From: Lysinibacillus cavernae
GTDB lineage: Bacteria; Bacillota; Bacilli; Bacillales_A; Planococcaceae
Assembly (NCBI RefSeq): GCF_009724685.1
Contig: NZ_WMEF01000004.1
Coordinates: 62,001 to 126,000 of the forward strand
Length of the DNA stretch: 64,000 bases
Direction of reading: 5' to 3'
The notes under the pieces are model-generated. The model saw nothing but the letters and a program-made list of their open reading frames with translations, ran no database searches and was not told where the DNA came from. Numbering within the stretch: position 1 is the stretch's first letter; each line of letters opens with the position of its first letter. Below, in pieces: positions 36,582-46,680 of this stretch. The position numbers and the translations under genes are program-made.

Positions 36582-37391
36582 CTATGATAATTTCAAGCGT
36601 TCAATGAGTATTTTTGCGATTCCATCATCATTATTCGTTGTCGTAATTTCATTGGCAATGTTTTTAAGACTTGGAATACCATTCCCCATTGCTACGCCAA
36701 GTCCAGCATATTCGATCATTTCTAAATCATTGTCTTCATCACCAAAAGCGATGATGCGATCACGTGGAATACCTAAATCTTTTGCCACATGCGCAATGCC
36801 TACAGCTTTGTTTAAGCCGCGACGAACAATCTCAATAATATGAAGAGGTGCACCCCAACGACGATGCTCAATAACTTCTGCGTGCACCGCCTGTAAATGG
36901 TCACGTATTATGACCGAATTTGCTTCATTTGCCTGAATCAGTAAACTTGTGGGATTTTCCATGAGATGTGTGTATAAATCCCCAAGTGTAATTTTCGGAT
37001 TGCCCATATTAAAAATATTTAAAATACGATCGTCTTCTGTGTGTACATAAATATCATCTTTCACTTCAGCGATAATATTTTCATATTCGTAACTATTAAT
37101 AGAATTAACGACATCATGTACAACACTTAAATCAATGGGTGTGTGCATATGTTGCCAAGAGACATTTTTTGGATGATGCACATACGCGCCATTAAAATTG
37201 ACAATTGGTGTAGTGAGCCCAAGCTCATGATAATAAAGATCACTTGCACGGTACGGACGCCCCGTCGCAATCATCACTTGGTGCCCTTGTTCCTTAGCCT
37301 GCAATAATGTTTTTTTTGTTTTTGCTGAAATTTGTTGTTGGTCTGTTAATAAAGTACCGTCTAAGTCCAATACGATTAAATGCGGTTTCAT
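36582..37391 (-). CDS. yitU: HAD superfamily Cof-type phosphatase (YitU-like)
   Basis: A 269-residue HAD hydrolase: motif I DLDGTLLT (nucleophile Asp near residue 8), motif II as MIATGRPY and motif III/IV FGDEDNDLEMIEYAG, with a Cof-type C2 cap between. These enzymes dephosphorylate small metabolites such as sugar phosphates or flavin precursors. The ATG at 37391 follows AAAGGGG by nine bases; upstream in-frame sequence is not protein-like. Divergent from yitV. Symbol from synteny and family. Confidence 0.9.
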   Translation of the reverse strand: MKPHLIVLDLDGTLLTDQQQISAKTKKTLLQAKEQGHQVMIATGRPYRASDLYYHELGLTTPIVNFNGAYVHHPKNVSWQHMHTPIDLSVVHDVVNSINSYEYENIIAEVKDDIYVHTEDDRILNIFNMGNPKITLGDLYTHLMENPTSLLIQANEANSVIIRDHLQAVHAEVIEHRRWGAPLHIIEIVRRGLNKAVGIAHVAKDLGIPRDRIIAFGDEDNDLEMIEYAGLGVAMGNGIPSLKNIANEITTTNNDDGIAKILIERLKLS

Positions 37392-37512
37392 AGCTCGTTG
37401 CCCCTTTCCTATAGTTTGAATAGTATCTCTTTGTCTTTCATTCGTCAAAATTTTGTCACATTGAAAAAAGTTTGCTAACATAAAGATGAGACAATAGTTG
37501 GGAGTGACAAAA

Positions 37513-38277
37513 ATGTTTGTAGAAAAAGAAGTGTGGGGAAATATTCCTTTATTACATATACATACAGACAATATGAATGAAGAAACCCCGGTAGTGATTT
37601 TTTTACATGGTTTTATGAGTGCAAAAGAACATAACTTACACTATGCATATCAACTGGTGCATAAAGGGGTGCGTGTCCTATTACCGGATGCAAAATTTCA
37701 TGGTGACCGTAGCGAAGGCCTAACAGAGATGCAAATGAACTTGAAATTTTGGGACATTGTTTTAAATTCTATTCATGAAGTGGAACAATTATATGATGTA
37801 TTAAAGAATAAAAATTTATTAGCTAGTGATAATATTGGCATTGCAGGTACTTCAATGGGTGGTATTGTAACATCAGGCTGTCTTAAACTTTATGATTGGA
37901 TACAAACAGCTTCAATATGTATGGGCGCTCCTGGTTTTATTAAGTTGGGTGAGTACCAATTACAGCAATTCGCTAAAAGTGGTGTGGATTGGCCTATGTC
38001 AGAGCAAGAAATCCAAAAAATCAATGAGCTTTTTGCAAAATATGACGTCAGTCTAACGCCAGAAAAATTTGCAGGCCGCCCTGTCTTCTTTTGGCACGGA
38101 GAATTAGATAAAACTGTACCTTTCCGTGAAACGTATAAATTTTATGAAACATTACGGGAATACTATCAAGCAAACCCTGAATACTTAATGTTTATGGTGA
38201 ACAAAAAGGCTGGACATGCTGTCCCACGTGACGGTATGCTAGCTGCAACAAACTGGCTTGCGGAGCATTTGGCATAA
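37513..38277 (+). CDS. yitV: Alpha/beta hydrolase (YitV-like esterase)
   Basis: A 254-residue serine hydrolase, the same size as B. subtilis YitV. It shows the oxyanion region FLHGFMSAKEHN, the nucleophile elbow GTSMGG near residue 117, a late Asp (FWHGELDKTVPF) and the catalytic His in KKAGHAVPRDG. The ATG follows GGGAGTGA. Divergent from yitU and 53 bases before yitW, matching the yit cluster. The substrate is unknown. Confidence 0.9.
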   Translation: MFVEKEVWGNIPLLHIHTDNMNEETPVVIFLHGFMSAKEHNLHYAYQLVHKGVRVLLPDAKFHGDRSEGLTEMQMNLKFWDIVLNSIHEVEQLYDVLKNKNLLASDNIGIAGTSMGGIVTSGCLKLYDWIQTASICMGAPGFIKLGEYQLQQFAKSGVDWPMSEQEIQKINELFAKYDVSLTPEKFAGRPVFFWHGELDKTVPFRETYKFYETLREYYQANPEYLMFMVNKKAGHAVPRDGMLAATNWLAEHLA

Positions 38278-38330
38278 TATGATGCATCTGCTATGATAAG
38301 GTTAACACTATGTTGGAAGGAGAAATACAA

Positions 38331-38639
38331 ATGGATCAAGATATGAAAGACAGCATGTTTGGTGCTTTAGAAAATGTAATTGACCCTGAGCTTGGAATTG
38401 ATATCGTCAACTTAGGTTTAGTATATGATGTAGATTTAGATGATGAAGGTGTTGCAACTGTTACAATGACATTAACATCTATGGGTTGCCCACTTGGACC
38501 AGTCATTGTAGACCAAGTGAATACAGCATTAGGTGAACTTCCAGAAGTGAAAAGTACAAATGTTAACATTGTATGGAACCCACCTTGGTCAAAAGACAAA
38601 ATGACACGCTATGCAAAAATGGCATTAGGCGTACGCTAA
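38331..38639 (+). CDS. yitW: MIP18/DUF59 family iron-sulfur assembly protein (YitW)
   Basis: A 102-residue protein of the DUF59 family with the motifs VIDPELGIDIVNLGLVYDV and SMGCPLG, whose Cys is the conserved one of SufT-type proteins that help insert or mature Fe-S clusters. Same length as B. subtilis YitW. ATG 38331 behind GGAAGGAGA. Confidence 0.9.
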   Translation: MDQDMKDSMFGALENVIDPELGIDIVNLGLVYDVDLDDEGVATVTMTLTSMGCPLGPVIVDQVNTALGELPEVKSTNVNIVWNPPWSKDKMTRYAKMALGVR

Positions 38640-38654
38640 AATTGATGCAAAAAA

Positions 38655-38686
38655 AAATCCCTGCTTATGATAAATAGGCAGGGATT
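38655..38686. terminator. Terminator hairpin, left copy of a 32-bp direct repeat
   Basis: Stem AATCCCTGC / GCAGGGATT around a TATNATAAATAG loop. A nine-A run before it is a U-run on the minus strand, so it was originally the terminator of the minus-strand fnr gene. The same 32 bases, with one change, lie at 39277-39308. Confidence 0.8.
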
Positions 38687-38746
38687 TCATATTGTTGAAA
38701 AAAGGTGATGTCAACGGCAGAAAAAGAACCTTTAGCAAGGCGAGGG

Positions 38747-38878
38747 GTTGATTTCCGTTCCGCCAGCGCCTTTCCAGGGGGCGTCCGATGAGCCGCTTCA
38801 CTCACTGCGTTCGCTCCAGGGTCTCAGCTGTGACGCTAAATCCCCCTAGGAGTGACGCTGGCTCCACTCCAATCAACC
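38747..38878 (+). repeat. GC-rich intergenic repeat, copy A
   Basis: Begins GTTGATTTCCGTTCCGCC and ends CCACTCCAATCAAC; the interior is GC-rich in an AT-rich genome and contains GCCGCTTC and GGGTCTC blocks shared with copies B and C. Sequences of this type recur in Bacillales intergenic regions. Confidence 0.8.
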
Positions 38879-39060
38879 ATGTGCAAAAGTGTCTTTTCCT
38901 TACCTTTCATACGAGCCGTAGTGAACAAAATAGCCCATTATTTGTCTAATTAAAGAAAGAATAGGCTCTTATTTTCAATGTAGAGAAGTGATGGGTGACA
39001 ACATCTCTCCATAAAGAGTAGTGAATACTTAAAACCTTTGTTAAAAAGAAACATTTTTAT

Positions 39061-39226
39061 GGATTGGAGTGGAAGGCTACTTGACTCCCGTGGGCTAGCG
39101 AGACAGGCGAGCCCCTGCACGGAGCGGTAGTGGAGGAAGCGGCTTGGCGCTCGCCCACAGGAAGCCCTGCTCTACGCGAAAGCGAAGCGTCAGCGACAAA
39201 GCAAGTAGCCTATAACGGAAATCCAT
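39061..39226 (-). repeat. GC-rich intergenic repeat, copy B (inverted)
   Basis: Read on the minus strand it begins GGATTTCCGTTATAGGC and ends CTTCCACTCCAATCC, matching the ends of copy A. It lies in the same element in opposite orientation. Confidence 0.8.
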
Positions 39227-39276
39227 TTTCACCTTTCACAAAAAATCTATGGATGTTTTTGTTTTTCAGCATTATG

Positions 39277-39308
39277 AAATCCCTGCTTATTATAAATAGG
39301 CAGGGATT
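39277..39308. terminator. Terminator hairpin, right copy of the 32-bp direct repeat
   Basis: Same hairpin as at 38655 with one loop difference. It ends 14 bases beyond the fnr stop, but has no U-run, which was left behind with the other copy. Confidence 0.75.
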
Positions 39309-39322
39309 GCACATGTAACGAA

Positions 39323-40018
39323 TTAATCGATACGGCATATTTGTAATGGACAATTTTCACAAGCAATTTCATTTTTTAAAAATTGTAAATCGTGAATCGT
39401 AATAAATCCTTTGTCAAAAGTGATAATATCGTGTTTTTTTAAATCATTCAACATGCGATTAATCATTTCACGACTTGTCGCACACAAATTCGCAATTTCC
39501 GTATTTGTCAGCTGAAAATCAATAAAAATCGAGCCATTTTCTAAAGGTTTACCATACGTATTAGAAAACCGGATGAGCGTTGAAAATAAAGCACCTTTCT
39601 TACCATTTAACATTAAATCACGTAAACGACTTTGATGCTTTAAGTTTTCTGTTTGCAACCACTTCATATATTCCACCATGACCGTCGGCTGCTCTTCCAG
39701 TAAATGTTCCAATGATTTGCGACTTAAAACATACATCGAAGAAGGTTCTAAAACTTTTGCAGTCATGGAATTATAGACGAGATTACAAAACAACGAACCC
39801 TCTCCAATTATACTGTCAGGACCACAAATACGACTGGTTAATTCCTTGCCAGTTTCGGTTTCTTGGCTAATCGAAATAACGCCGGTTGTGATGTAATAAA
39901 TTTCTTTTGCTCGTTCACCCTCTAGAAAAATTTTACTCCCTTTAGTCACTTTAATAAACACACCGTGCTTTTGAAAAAGATCCCTAATTTTTTCAAACAT
40001 ATTATCCATTAAAACCAT
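39323..40018 (-). CDS. fnr: Crp/Fnr family oxygen sensor Fnr (4Fe-4S)
   Basis: A 231-residue regulator: cyclic-nucleotide-binding-like fold (about residues 20-110), dimer helix and Crp-type helix-turn-helix (NTEIANLCATSREMINRML). The C-terminus holds Cys220, Cys223 and Cys228 in the spacing of the three cluster cysteines of B. subtilis Fnr (227, 230, 235). With the same offset of seven, its fourth ligand Asp141 falls on Asp134 (in RLRDLMLNG). It should therefore bind a 4Fe-4S cluster and act in low oxygen. The start may be the ATG at 40009 instead, since GGAG lies only two bases from 40018. Divergent from clpB. Confidence 0.9.
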   Translation of the reverse strand: MVLMDNMFEKIRDLFQKHGVFIKVTKGSKIFLEGERAKEIYYITTGVISISQETETGKELTSRICGPDSIIGEGSLFCNLVYNSMTAKVLEPSSMYVLSRKSLEHLLEEQPTVMVEYMKWLQTENLKHQSRLRDLMLNGKKGALFSTLIRFSNTYGKPLENGSIFIDFQLTNTEIANLCATSREMINRMLNDLKKHDIITFDKGFITIHDLQFLKNEIACENCPLQICRID

Positions 40019-40040
40019 ATCTCCAACACATCGCTTTCTT

Positions 40041-40067
40041 TTTGTAATAAATGATAATTATTACAAA
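40041..40067. promoter_or_regulatory. 27-bp palindromic operator candidate upstream of fnr
   Basis: TTTGTAATAA-N7-TTATTACAAA is a perfect inverted repeat 23 bases from the fnr start. It is not the Fnr box (TGTGA-N6-TCACA). The centre TGATAAT-T-ATTACAA resembles a Fur-type 7-1-7 box at 12 of 14 positions, so a Fur-family repressor is one possibility. Confidence 0.55.
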
Positions 40068-40197
40068 AGGATAGTGGATTTTTCGATACTAAAACATAGA
40101 AACATACGATTATTATAACGTAAACTTCCATAATTAAGTGAAAAAAATTTAGTGCGATTTCTTTGCTAAGAGTTGTCGAGTGATGTAAAATAAAGTT

Positions 40198-40214
40198 AGT
40201 CAAAAAAGGTCAAA
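40198..40214 (+). promoter_or_regulatory. CtsR operator upstream of clpB
   Basis: AGTCAAA-AAA-GGTCAAA matches the CtsR heptad direct repeat (RGTCAAA-NAN-RGTCAAA) exactly. It lies 65 bases before the clpB start, which puts this gene under the class III heat-shock repressor. Confidence 0.92.
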
Positions 40215-40278
40215 CTTTTCATAAGGACAAGAATGGGTATAACTATTATGCAAACATTATGGTAAAGGAGTGCTTGCT

Positions 40279-42405
40279 ATGCAATTTCAACAAACAGATA
40301 ATAAAAAACCATTAGAGCAATTTGGACGGAATTTAATCGAAGAAGTTAAAAATGGCAAAATGGACCCTGTTATCGGGCGTGATGAAGAAATTCGAAATGT
40401 CATTCGTATTTTAACACGTAAAACGAAAAATAATCCTGTATTAATTGGTGAACCAGGAGTTGGTAAAACGGCAATTGTAGAAGGTCTAGCGCAGCGTATT
40501 GTAAAAGGCGATGTGCCGGAGGGTTTGAAAGAGTGTGTCTTGTATGAATTAGACATGAGTGCTTTAATTGCTGGTGCAAGTTACCGAGGCCAATTTGAAG
40601 AGCGCTTAAAAGGTGTATTAAAAGAGGTAAAAGATTCTGAAGGACAAATCATTCTATTTATTGATGAAATTCATACAATTGTAGGCGCAGGAAAAACAGA
40701 TGGTGCTATGGATGCTGGAAATATGCTAAAGCCTATGTTGGCACGTGGTGAATTACACTGTATTGGTGCTACTACATTAGACGAATATCGTATGTATATT
40801 GAAAAAGATCCTGCTTTAGAACGTCGTTTCCAGCAAGTGCTTGTACGTGAGCCTTCGATAGAGGATACAGTTTCCATTTTACGTGGTTTAAAAGAACGCT
40901 TTGAATTACATCATGCAGTACGTATTCATGACAGAGCGATTGTGGCAGCAGCAGAACTGTCCAATCGATATATTACAGAGCGATTTTTACCAGATAAGGC
41001 TATTGATCTAATTGATGAAGCTTGTGCGATGATTCGTACAGAAATCGATTCAATGCCACAGGAATTAGATGCAGTTACTCGCCGTACAATGCAGCTTGAA
41101 ATTGAAGAACAGGCATTGCGTAAGGAAAAAGACGAGGCAAGTAAAAAACGTCTTGAGCAATTACGTGAGGAATTAACAAAGTTAAAAGAATCCTCTAAGG
41201 GTATGCGTCAACAATGGGAAGCTGAAAAAGAAATGCTACACGATATTCAGAAAAAGCGTGAAACATTGGATAAATACCGTCGTGATTTAGATGAAGCTGA
41301 AAGTAAATATGATTTAAATAAGGCCGCTGAATTACGACATGGCAAAATTCCAACACTAGAAAAGGACATTCAAGCATTAGAAAAACAATTAGAAAATGGT
41401 GCCGATTCTCGCATTTTACGTGAAGAAGTGACAGCAGATGAAATCGCTGCGATTGTTTCACGTTGGACAGGAATCCCTGTTACCAAATTAGTGGAGGGCG
41501 AGCGTGAGAAACTGCTGCGTTTAAAGGATACATTACATGAACGTGTGGTTGGGCAAGATACAGCTGTTCAATTAGTAACAGAAGCTGTATGGCGTGCACG
41601 GGCAGGCATTAAAGATCCACACCGTCCAATTGGTAGCTTTTTATTTTTAGGACCAACAGGTGTCGGTAAAACAGAGCTTGCCAAGGCACTAGCTGCTCAA
41701 TTATTTGATTCAGAGGAACATTTTATTCGTATTGATATGAGTGAATACATGGAAAAACATAGTGTGTCCCGTCTCGTTGGTGCGCCTCCAGGCTATGTAG
41801 GCTATGAAGAAGGTGGGCAATTAACAGAGGCTGTACGTCGTAATCCTTATTCTGTCGTTCTACTAGATGAGATTGAAAAAGCACACCCAGATGTGGCCAA
41901 TATTTTATTACAAATTTTAGATGATGGTCGCATTACAGATAGTCAAGGACGTATGGTAAATTTCACAAATACAGTAGTGATTTTAACATCAAATATAGGC
42001 TCTAGTTATTTAATGGAAGCAAAAGAGGACGAACCTGCGGTTGAGGACTTAGTCATGACTGCCCTACGGCAACATTTTAAACCAGAATTATTAAATCGTA
42101 TGGATGATATTATCTTCTTTCATGCTTTAACTAATAAACACTTTACAGCGATTGCTTGGAAGTATGCGGAGCAACTGATTAAACGTGTGGCAGGGCAAGA
42201 AATTACGTTATCTGTCGATCAAGATGTCATTGATTGGGTAGTAGAGCAAGGAGCCGATGCTCAATTTGGAGCAAGACCACTAAAACGTTTCGTACAACGA
42301 CATATTGAAACAGCCGTAGCTAAAGAACTTTTACGTGGTGAGGTTTTACCAGGGGAAACATTGCATGTGAAAATGCGTGATGGTCAATGCGTTGTGGAAA
42401 AATAA
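40279..42405 (+). CDS. clpB: ClpB-type disaggregase lacking the N-terminal domain
   Basis: A 708-residue HSP100 chaperone with two AAA+ modules ([13 protein letters not shown] near residue 60 and [13 protein letters not shown] near 460) and a ClpB-type coiled-coil middle domain of about 115 residues ([17 protein letters not shown]...). The globular N-domain of about 150 residues found in full-length ClpB is missing: the protein opens directly with the linker to AAA+ 1. The ClpP-binding loop (VGF/IGF) of ClpC and ClpE is absent between TSNIGSS and FKPELLNR, so it should disaggregate with DnaK rather than feed ClpP. ATG 40279 follows AAAGGAG by eight bases. CtsR control is predicted from the operator. 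Confidence 0.9.
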   Translation: MQFQQTDNKKPLEQFGRNLIEEVKNGKMDPVIGRDEEIRNVIRILTRKTKNNPVLIGEPGVGKTAIVEGLAQRIVKGDVPEGLKECVLYELDMSALIAGASYRGQFEERLKGVLKEVKDSEGQIILFIDEIHTIVGAGKTDGAMDAGNMLKPMLARGELHCIGATTLDEYRMYIEKDPALERRFQQVLVREPSIEDTVSILRGLKERFELHHAVRIHDRAIVAAAELSNRYITERFLPDKAIDLIDEACAMIRTEIDSMPQELDAVTRRTMQLEIEEQALRKEKDEASKKRLEQLREELTKLKESSKGMRQQWEAEKEMLHDIQKKRETLDKYRRDLDEAESKYDLNKAAELRHGKIPTLEKDIQALEKQLENGADSRILREEVTADEIAAIVSRWTGIPVTKLVEGEREKLLRLKDTLHERVVGQDTAVQLVTEAVWRARAGIKDPHRPIGSFLFLGPTGVGKTELAKALAAQLFDSEEHFIRIDMSEYMEKHSVSRLVGAPPGYVGYEEGGQLTEAVRRNPYSVVLLDEIEKAHPDVANILLQILDDGRITDSQGRMVNFTNTVVILTSNIGSSYLMEAKEDEPAVEDLVMTALRQHFKPELLNRMDDIIFFHALTNKHFTAIAWKYAEQLIKRVAGQEITLSVDQDVIDWVVEQGADAQFGARPLKRFVQRHIETAVAKELLRGEVLPGETLHVKMRDGQCVVEK

Positions 42406-42408
42406 CAG

Positions 42409-42446
42409 AAAAAACCTGTTTCGCATAATGCGGAACAGGTTTTTTC
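42409..42446. terminator. Terminator between clpB and yjzD
   Basis: Stem AAAAAACCTGTT / AACAGGTTTTTT; the A and T runs allow use from both sides. Confidence 0.9.
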
Positions 42447-42454
42447 TAGCTAAA

Positions 42455-42649
42455 TTAATGATGGTCTGCAGCTTCTGGTGTAGGATCGTTTGGGATGATT
42501 GCACCAATAACAAAAATAAGAATGGAGAATACAACTGAAACGATTGCCCCTGTTTTAAAATCAAATGGTACACCAAGTACAGAGCTGACTACGTAGTTTA
42601 ACATAGAAACTAGTAGGAATGACCATATGAACGTTACGATATATTGCAT
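42455..42649 (-). CDS. yjzD: DUF2929 family membrane protein (YjzD)
   Basis: A 64-residue protein with two membrane segments (TFIWSFLLVSMLNYVVSSVLG and a second ending AIIPNDPTPE), matching YjzD of B. subtilis (61 residues), also near fabHA there. Function unknown. The ATG at 42649 follows GAGGTG by six bases; an upstream GTG at 42658 overlaps that site. Confidence 0.85.
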   Translation of the reverse strand: MQYIVTFIWSFLLVSMLNYVVSSVLGVPFDFKTGAIVSVVFSILIFVIGAIIPNDPTPEAADHH

Positions 42650-42662
42650 TAATTTCACCTCA

Positions 42663-42991
42663 ACCGAACTTTTTTCATCATAAGGTTTTACTCATATTCA
42701 TTATCATATCATAACATAAATCGAAAAAAAATGAACCTTTTATGTGAAACATGGCGAATTTGTCACAACAAATACGAGGTTTTTGTATTTACGTTCGGTT
42801 AAATTTGCTGGGTGTTGATTTTGTCCCTCAGTTACACTAATAAATAAGATATTCGCGCAATAAGTGAGGTGAAGCATTAATCGCAAGTAAACCTCGCTAA
42901 TAAAGAAAAGCACCCACTCAAAAAGCTGTTCCGCTGGTTGAACAAATTAACAAACAAAACGTTCCTTCAAGCACATTAATTTTAAATCATC
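42663..42991. other. Intergenic region before fabH, no gene seen
   Basis: About 330 bases. A GAGGTGAAG sequence at 42866 resembles a ribosome site but only stop-ridden frames follow. In B. subtilis small genes (comZ, yjzB) sit here; I find neither. Confidence 0.5.
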
Positions 42992-43021
42992 TTGCGTCCT
43001 TCCTTTCATATGCGTTATAAT
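42992..43021 (+). promoter_or_regulatory. Promoter of fabH-fabF
   Basis: TTGCGT (42992-42997), 18-base spacer, TATAAT (43016-43021). The FapR box begins at the last base of the -10. Confidence 0.6.
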
Positions 43022-43037
43022 TATGACCAGTTACTAA
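43021..43037 (-). promoter_or_regulatory. FapR operator of fabH-fabF
   Basis: On the minus strand TTAGTAACTGGTCATAA agrees with the FapR 17-mer (TTAGTACCT-RGT-CYTAA as I recall it) at 15 of 17 positions. FapR represses fatty-acid genes until malonyl-CoA releases it. Its placement over the start point fits repression. Confidence 0.8.
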
Positions 43038-43070
43038 TAATTGATAGTAAGAAAGCTGAGGGGTTGCTAT

Positions 43071-44009
43071 ATGAACGCTGGTATAATAGGAATAGGCAAA
43101 TATGTTCCTGAGAAGGTCGTTACAAATTTTGATTTAGAAAAAATAATGGACACTTCGGATGAATGGATTCGTACTCGAACAGGTATTGAAGAACGTCATT
43201 TTGCAGCAGATGATCAGGACACTTCAGATTTAGCAGTAGCTGCTGCCAAAGAAGCTATGGCAAAAGCGGGTATTACACCTGAGGAAATTGGTTTAATACT
43301 TGTAGCAACTGTAACACAGGATCAAAATTTTCCAAGTGTAGCATGTATGGTTCAGGAAAAACTCGGAGCAGTGAATGCTGCGGCGATGGATCAGGCTGCA
43401 GCATGTGCAGGTTTTATATATAGTTTAGTGACAGCAAAGCAGTTTGTAGAAGCAAATGCTTATAAATATGTCTTAGTAGTAGGTGTTGAAAAGCTGTCGA
43501 AAGTCATTGATTGGAAGGATCGCAATACAGCTGTATTATTTGGTGATGGTGCAAGTGCAGCAATAGTAGGGCAAGTATCTGAAGGCAGAGGTATTTTATC
43601 ATTTGAACTTGGTGCAGATGGTACAGGCGGAAAGAATCTTTATTTAACTCCGCAAGATACAATTGCCATGAATGGTCGTGAAGTGTTTAAGTTTGCTGTA
43701 CGTCAAATGGGTGAATCAGCTGTTAATGTGTTAGATAAAGCTGGCTTAACAAAAGAAGACGTTGATTTTTTAGTGCCGCATCAGGCAAATATACGCATTA
43801 TGGAATCTGCTCGTGAGCGATTAGAGCTACCACCAGAAAAAATGTCAAAAACGATTCAAAAATATGGGAATACTTCGGCAGCATCTATTGGTATTTCCTT
43901 GGTAGATGAGCTTGAAGCAGGTAGGATTAAAGAGGATGATTTATTAGTCCTTGTTGGTTTTGGTGGCGGCTTAACATGGGGTGCCGTAGCCATGAGATGG
44001 GGTAAATAA
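43071..44009 (+). CDS. fabH: 3-oxoacyl-ACP synthase III (FabH)
   Basis: FabH starts each fatty acid by condensing an acyl-CoA primer with malonyl-ACP. The 312-residue protein equals B. subtilis FabHA in length. The catalytic triad is visible: Cys112 in AAACAGF, His in VPHQANIRI and Asn in GNTSAASI. The ATG at 43071 follows GAGGGG; sequence upstream in frame is promoter. It forms an operon with fabF under FapR. Confidence 0.97.
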   Translation: MNAGIIGIGKYVPEKVVTNFDLEKIMDTSDEWIRTRTGIEERHFAADDQDTSDLAVAAAKEAMAKAGITPEEIGLILVATVTQDQNFPSVACMVQEKLGAVNAAAMDQAAACAGFIYSLVTAKQFVEANAYKYVLVVGVEKLSKVIDWKDRNTAVLFGDGASAAIVGQVSEGRGILSFELGADGTGGKNLYLTPQDTIAMNGREVFKFAVRQMGESAVNVLDKAGLTKEDVDFLVPHQANIRIMESARERLELPPEKMSKTIQKYGNTSAASIGISLVDELEAGRIKEDDLLVLVGFGGGLTWGAVAMRWGK

Positions 44010-44039
44010 GACAGAAAAATGCTTGAGGGGAGTAAGACA

Positions 44040-45281
44040 ATGAGTAAAAGACGAGTAGTAATTACAGGAATTGGCGCAGTTACACCACTAGGAAATAGCA
44101 TCGAAGAAACATGGACTAACATTAAAGCGGGTAAATCTGGCATTGGTGAGTTAACGCGTTTAAATAAAGATCTTTTTGCAGCAAAAATTGCAGCAGAAGT
44201 GAAAGATTTTGATATTGAAAAATATATTGATCGTAAAGAAGCACGTAAAATGGATCGTTTTACACACTACGCGTTAGCGGCTTCGATCATGGCAATGGAA
44301 GATGCTCAGCTAACAATTGATGAAGAACTAGCTCCACGTGCAGGGGTATGGATTGGTTCGGGAATCGGTGGTATGGAAACATATGAACAACAATTTTTAA
44401 CATTCCAAGAGCGTGGCGCAAGACGTGTCAGCCCATTCTTCATTCCAATGATGATTCCTGATATGGCTTCTGGTCAAGTGTCCATTCATGTTGGTGCAAA
44501 GGGTATTAACTCTTGTTCTGTAACGGCATGTGCTTCGGGAACAAACTCAATTGGTGATGCCTTTAAAGTAATTGAACGTGGAGATGCAGATGTAATGATT
44601 TCGGGTGGTGCTGAATCGCCAATCGTGACAATGGCTGTAGCAGGATTCTGTGCAAATACTGCTTTATCATTAAATCAAGACCCACAAGCAGCATGTCGTC
44701 CATTTGATAAAAACCGCGATGGATTTATTATTGGGGAAGGCGCAGGTATTGTTATTTTAGAAGAATATGAACATGCAAAAGCACGTGGCGCTAAGATTTA
44801 TGCTGAAGTTTTAGGTTATGGTGCAACAGGAGATGCGCATCATATTACTGCTCCAGCTCCAGAGGGTGAGGGTGCAGCACGTGCGATGATGCAAGCATTG
44901 ACAGATGGTGGGGTAGAGCCATCACAAGTTGATTATATTAATGCACATGGTACTAGTACGCCATACAATGATTTATTTGAGACACAAGCTGTTAAAACAG
45001 CTTTTGGTGATCACGCTTATAAGCTTGCTATGAGTTCTACAAAGTCTATGACGGGTCACTTATTAGGAGCAGCTGGTGGTGTAGAAGCTATTTTCACAGC
45101 ATTAGCACTTAAAGAAGGGATTTTACCACCAACAATCAATTTAACAGATCCAGATCCTGAATGTGATCTAGATTATGTTCCAAATGAAGCGAGAGAAGCA
45201 AATATTCAATATGCAATGAGTAATTCTCTTGGCTTTGGTGGTCACAATGCAAGTCTCTTATTCAAAAAATATGAAGCTTAA
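44040..45281 (+). CDS. fabF: 3-oxoacyl-ACP synthase II (FabF)
   Basis: The elongating ketosynthase of fatty-acid synthesis, 413 residues as in B. subtilis. Active-site Cys in [10 protein letters not shown], His in [11 protein letters not shown] and His in [10 protein letters not shown] are all in place. ATG 44040 lies behind GAGGGGAGT, 30 bases after fabH. A strong terminator closes the operon. Confidence 0.98.
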   Translation: MSKRRVVITGIGAVTPLGNSIEETWTNIKAGKSGIGELTRLNKDLFAAKIAAEVKDFDIEKYIDRKEARKMDRFTHYALAASIMAMEDAQLTIDEELAPRAGVWIGSGIGGMETYEQQFLTFQERGARRVSPFFIPMMIPDMASGQVSIHVGAKGINSCSVTACASGTNSIGDAFKVIERGDADVMISGGAESPIVTMAVAGFCANTALSLNQDPQAACRPFDKNRDGFIIGEGAGIVILEEYEHAKARGAKIYAEVLGYGATGDAHHITAPAPEGEGAARAMMQALTDGGVEPSQVDYINAHGTSTPYNDLFETQAVKTAFGDHAYKLAMSSTKSMTGHLLGAAGGVEAIFTALALKEGILPPTINLTDPDPECDLDYVPNEAREANIQYAMSNSLGFGGHNASLLFKKYEA

Positions 45282-45301
45282 ATAGAACATCAACATTAAA
45301 A

Positions 45302-45339
45302 AACGTCAGCCAAATTTACACGGCTGACGTCTTTTTTTA
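45302..45339 (+). terminator. Terminator of the fabHF operon
   Basis: Stem ACGTCAGCC / GGCTGACGT, then C and seven T. Confidence 0.92.
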
Positions 45340-45391
45340 TAGTTTTGTGAATAAATGATAAGTAAGAAGAAATAGAAAGGATGCCGCTACT

Positions 45392-45613
45392 TTGTTTCGT
45401 CTCTTTTTATTTTTAGTAAGCTATGGCTTAATGATCCTCTCAGTAGGGAATCTTATATTGTATTTAAATTACCGTACGCTAGGATATTCCTGGAAGGTTG
45501 TTTTCAAATTTATTTTTCAAACAACTGAATTTTATATGGCAGTAGGAGCCTGTATTATAATATGTGCTGTTGTGCTTGATTTGGGCTTTGATCGATCCAC
45601 GGATAAGCCTTAA
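45392..45613 (+). CDS. Small membrane protein of unknown function
   Basis: A 73-residue protein with two hydrophobic segments (about residues 3-25 and 46-66). Start TTG 45392 behind AAAGGAT. It is convergent with trpS, its stop lying four bases from the trpS stop. I do not recognise a family; the hydrophobic pattern and the ribosome site are the reasons to keep it. Confidence 0.65.
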   Translation: MFRLFLFLVSYGLMILSVGNLILYLNYRTLGYSWKVVFKFIFQTTEFYMAVGACIIICAVVLDLGFDRSTDKP

Positions 45614-45616
45614 TTG

Positions 45617-46675
<1,059 letters not shown>

Positions 46676-46680
46676 TCATG

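Larger units (their letters stand above)
38687..39276. mobile_element. 590-bp non-autonomous element inserted in a terminator
   Basis: It is bounded by a 32-bp direct repeat (the hairpin) and has imperfect terminal inverted repeats: CATATTGTTGAAAAA at the left end and CATAATGCTGAAAAA reading in from the right, 13 of 15 alike. It holds no credible coding frame but two GC-rich repeat copies in opposite orientation. The left flank keeps the U-run of the old terminator and the right flank does not, as expected if insertion duplicated the hairpin. Which transposase moved it is not visible. Confidence 0.65.

Noticed and set aside
39130-39318. 62-codon frame inside the 590-bp element
   Set aside because: It lies in GC-rich repeat copy B, where stop codons are rare; no ribosome site and no conserved motif.
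42866-42940. Possible small gene (comZ or yjzB counterpart) before fabH
   Set aside because: A ribosome-like GAGGTGAAG is present but no open frame of useful length follows.
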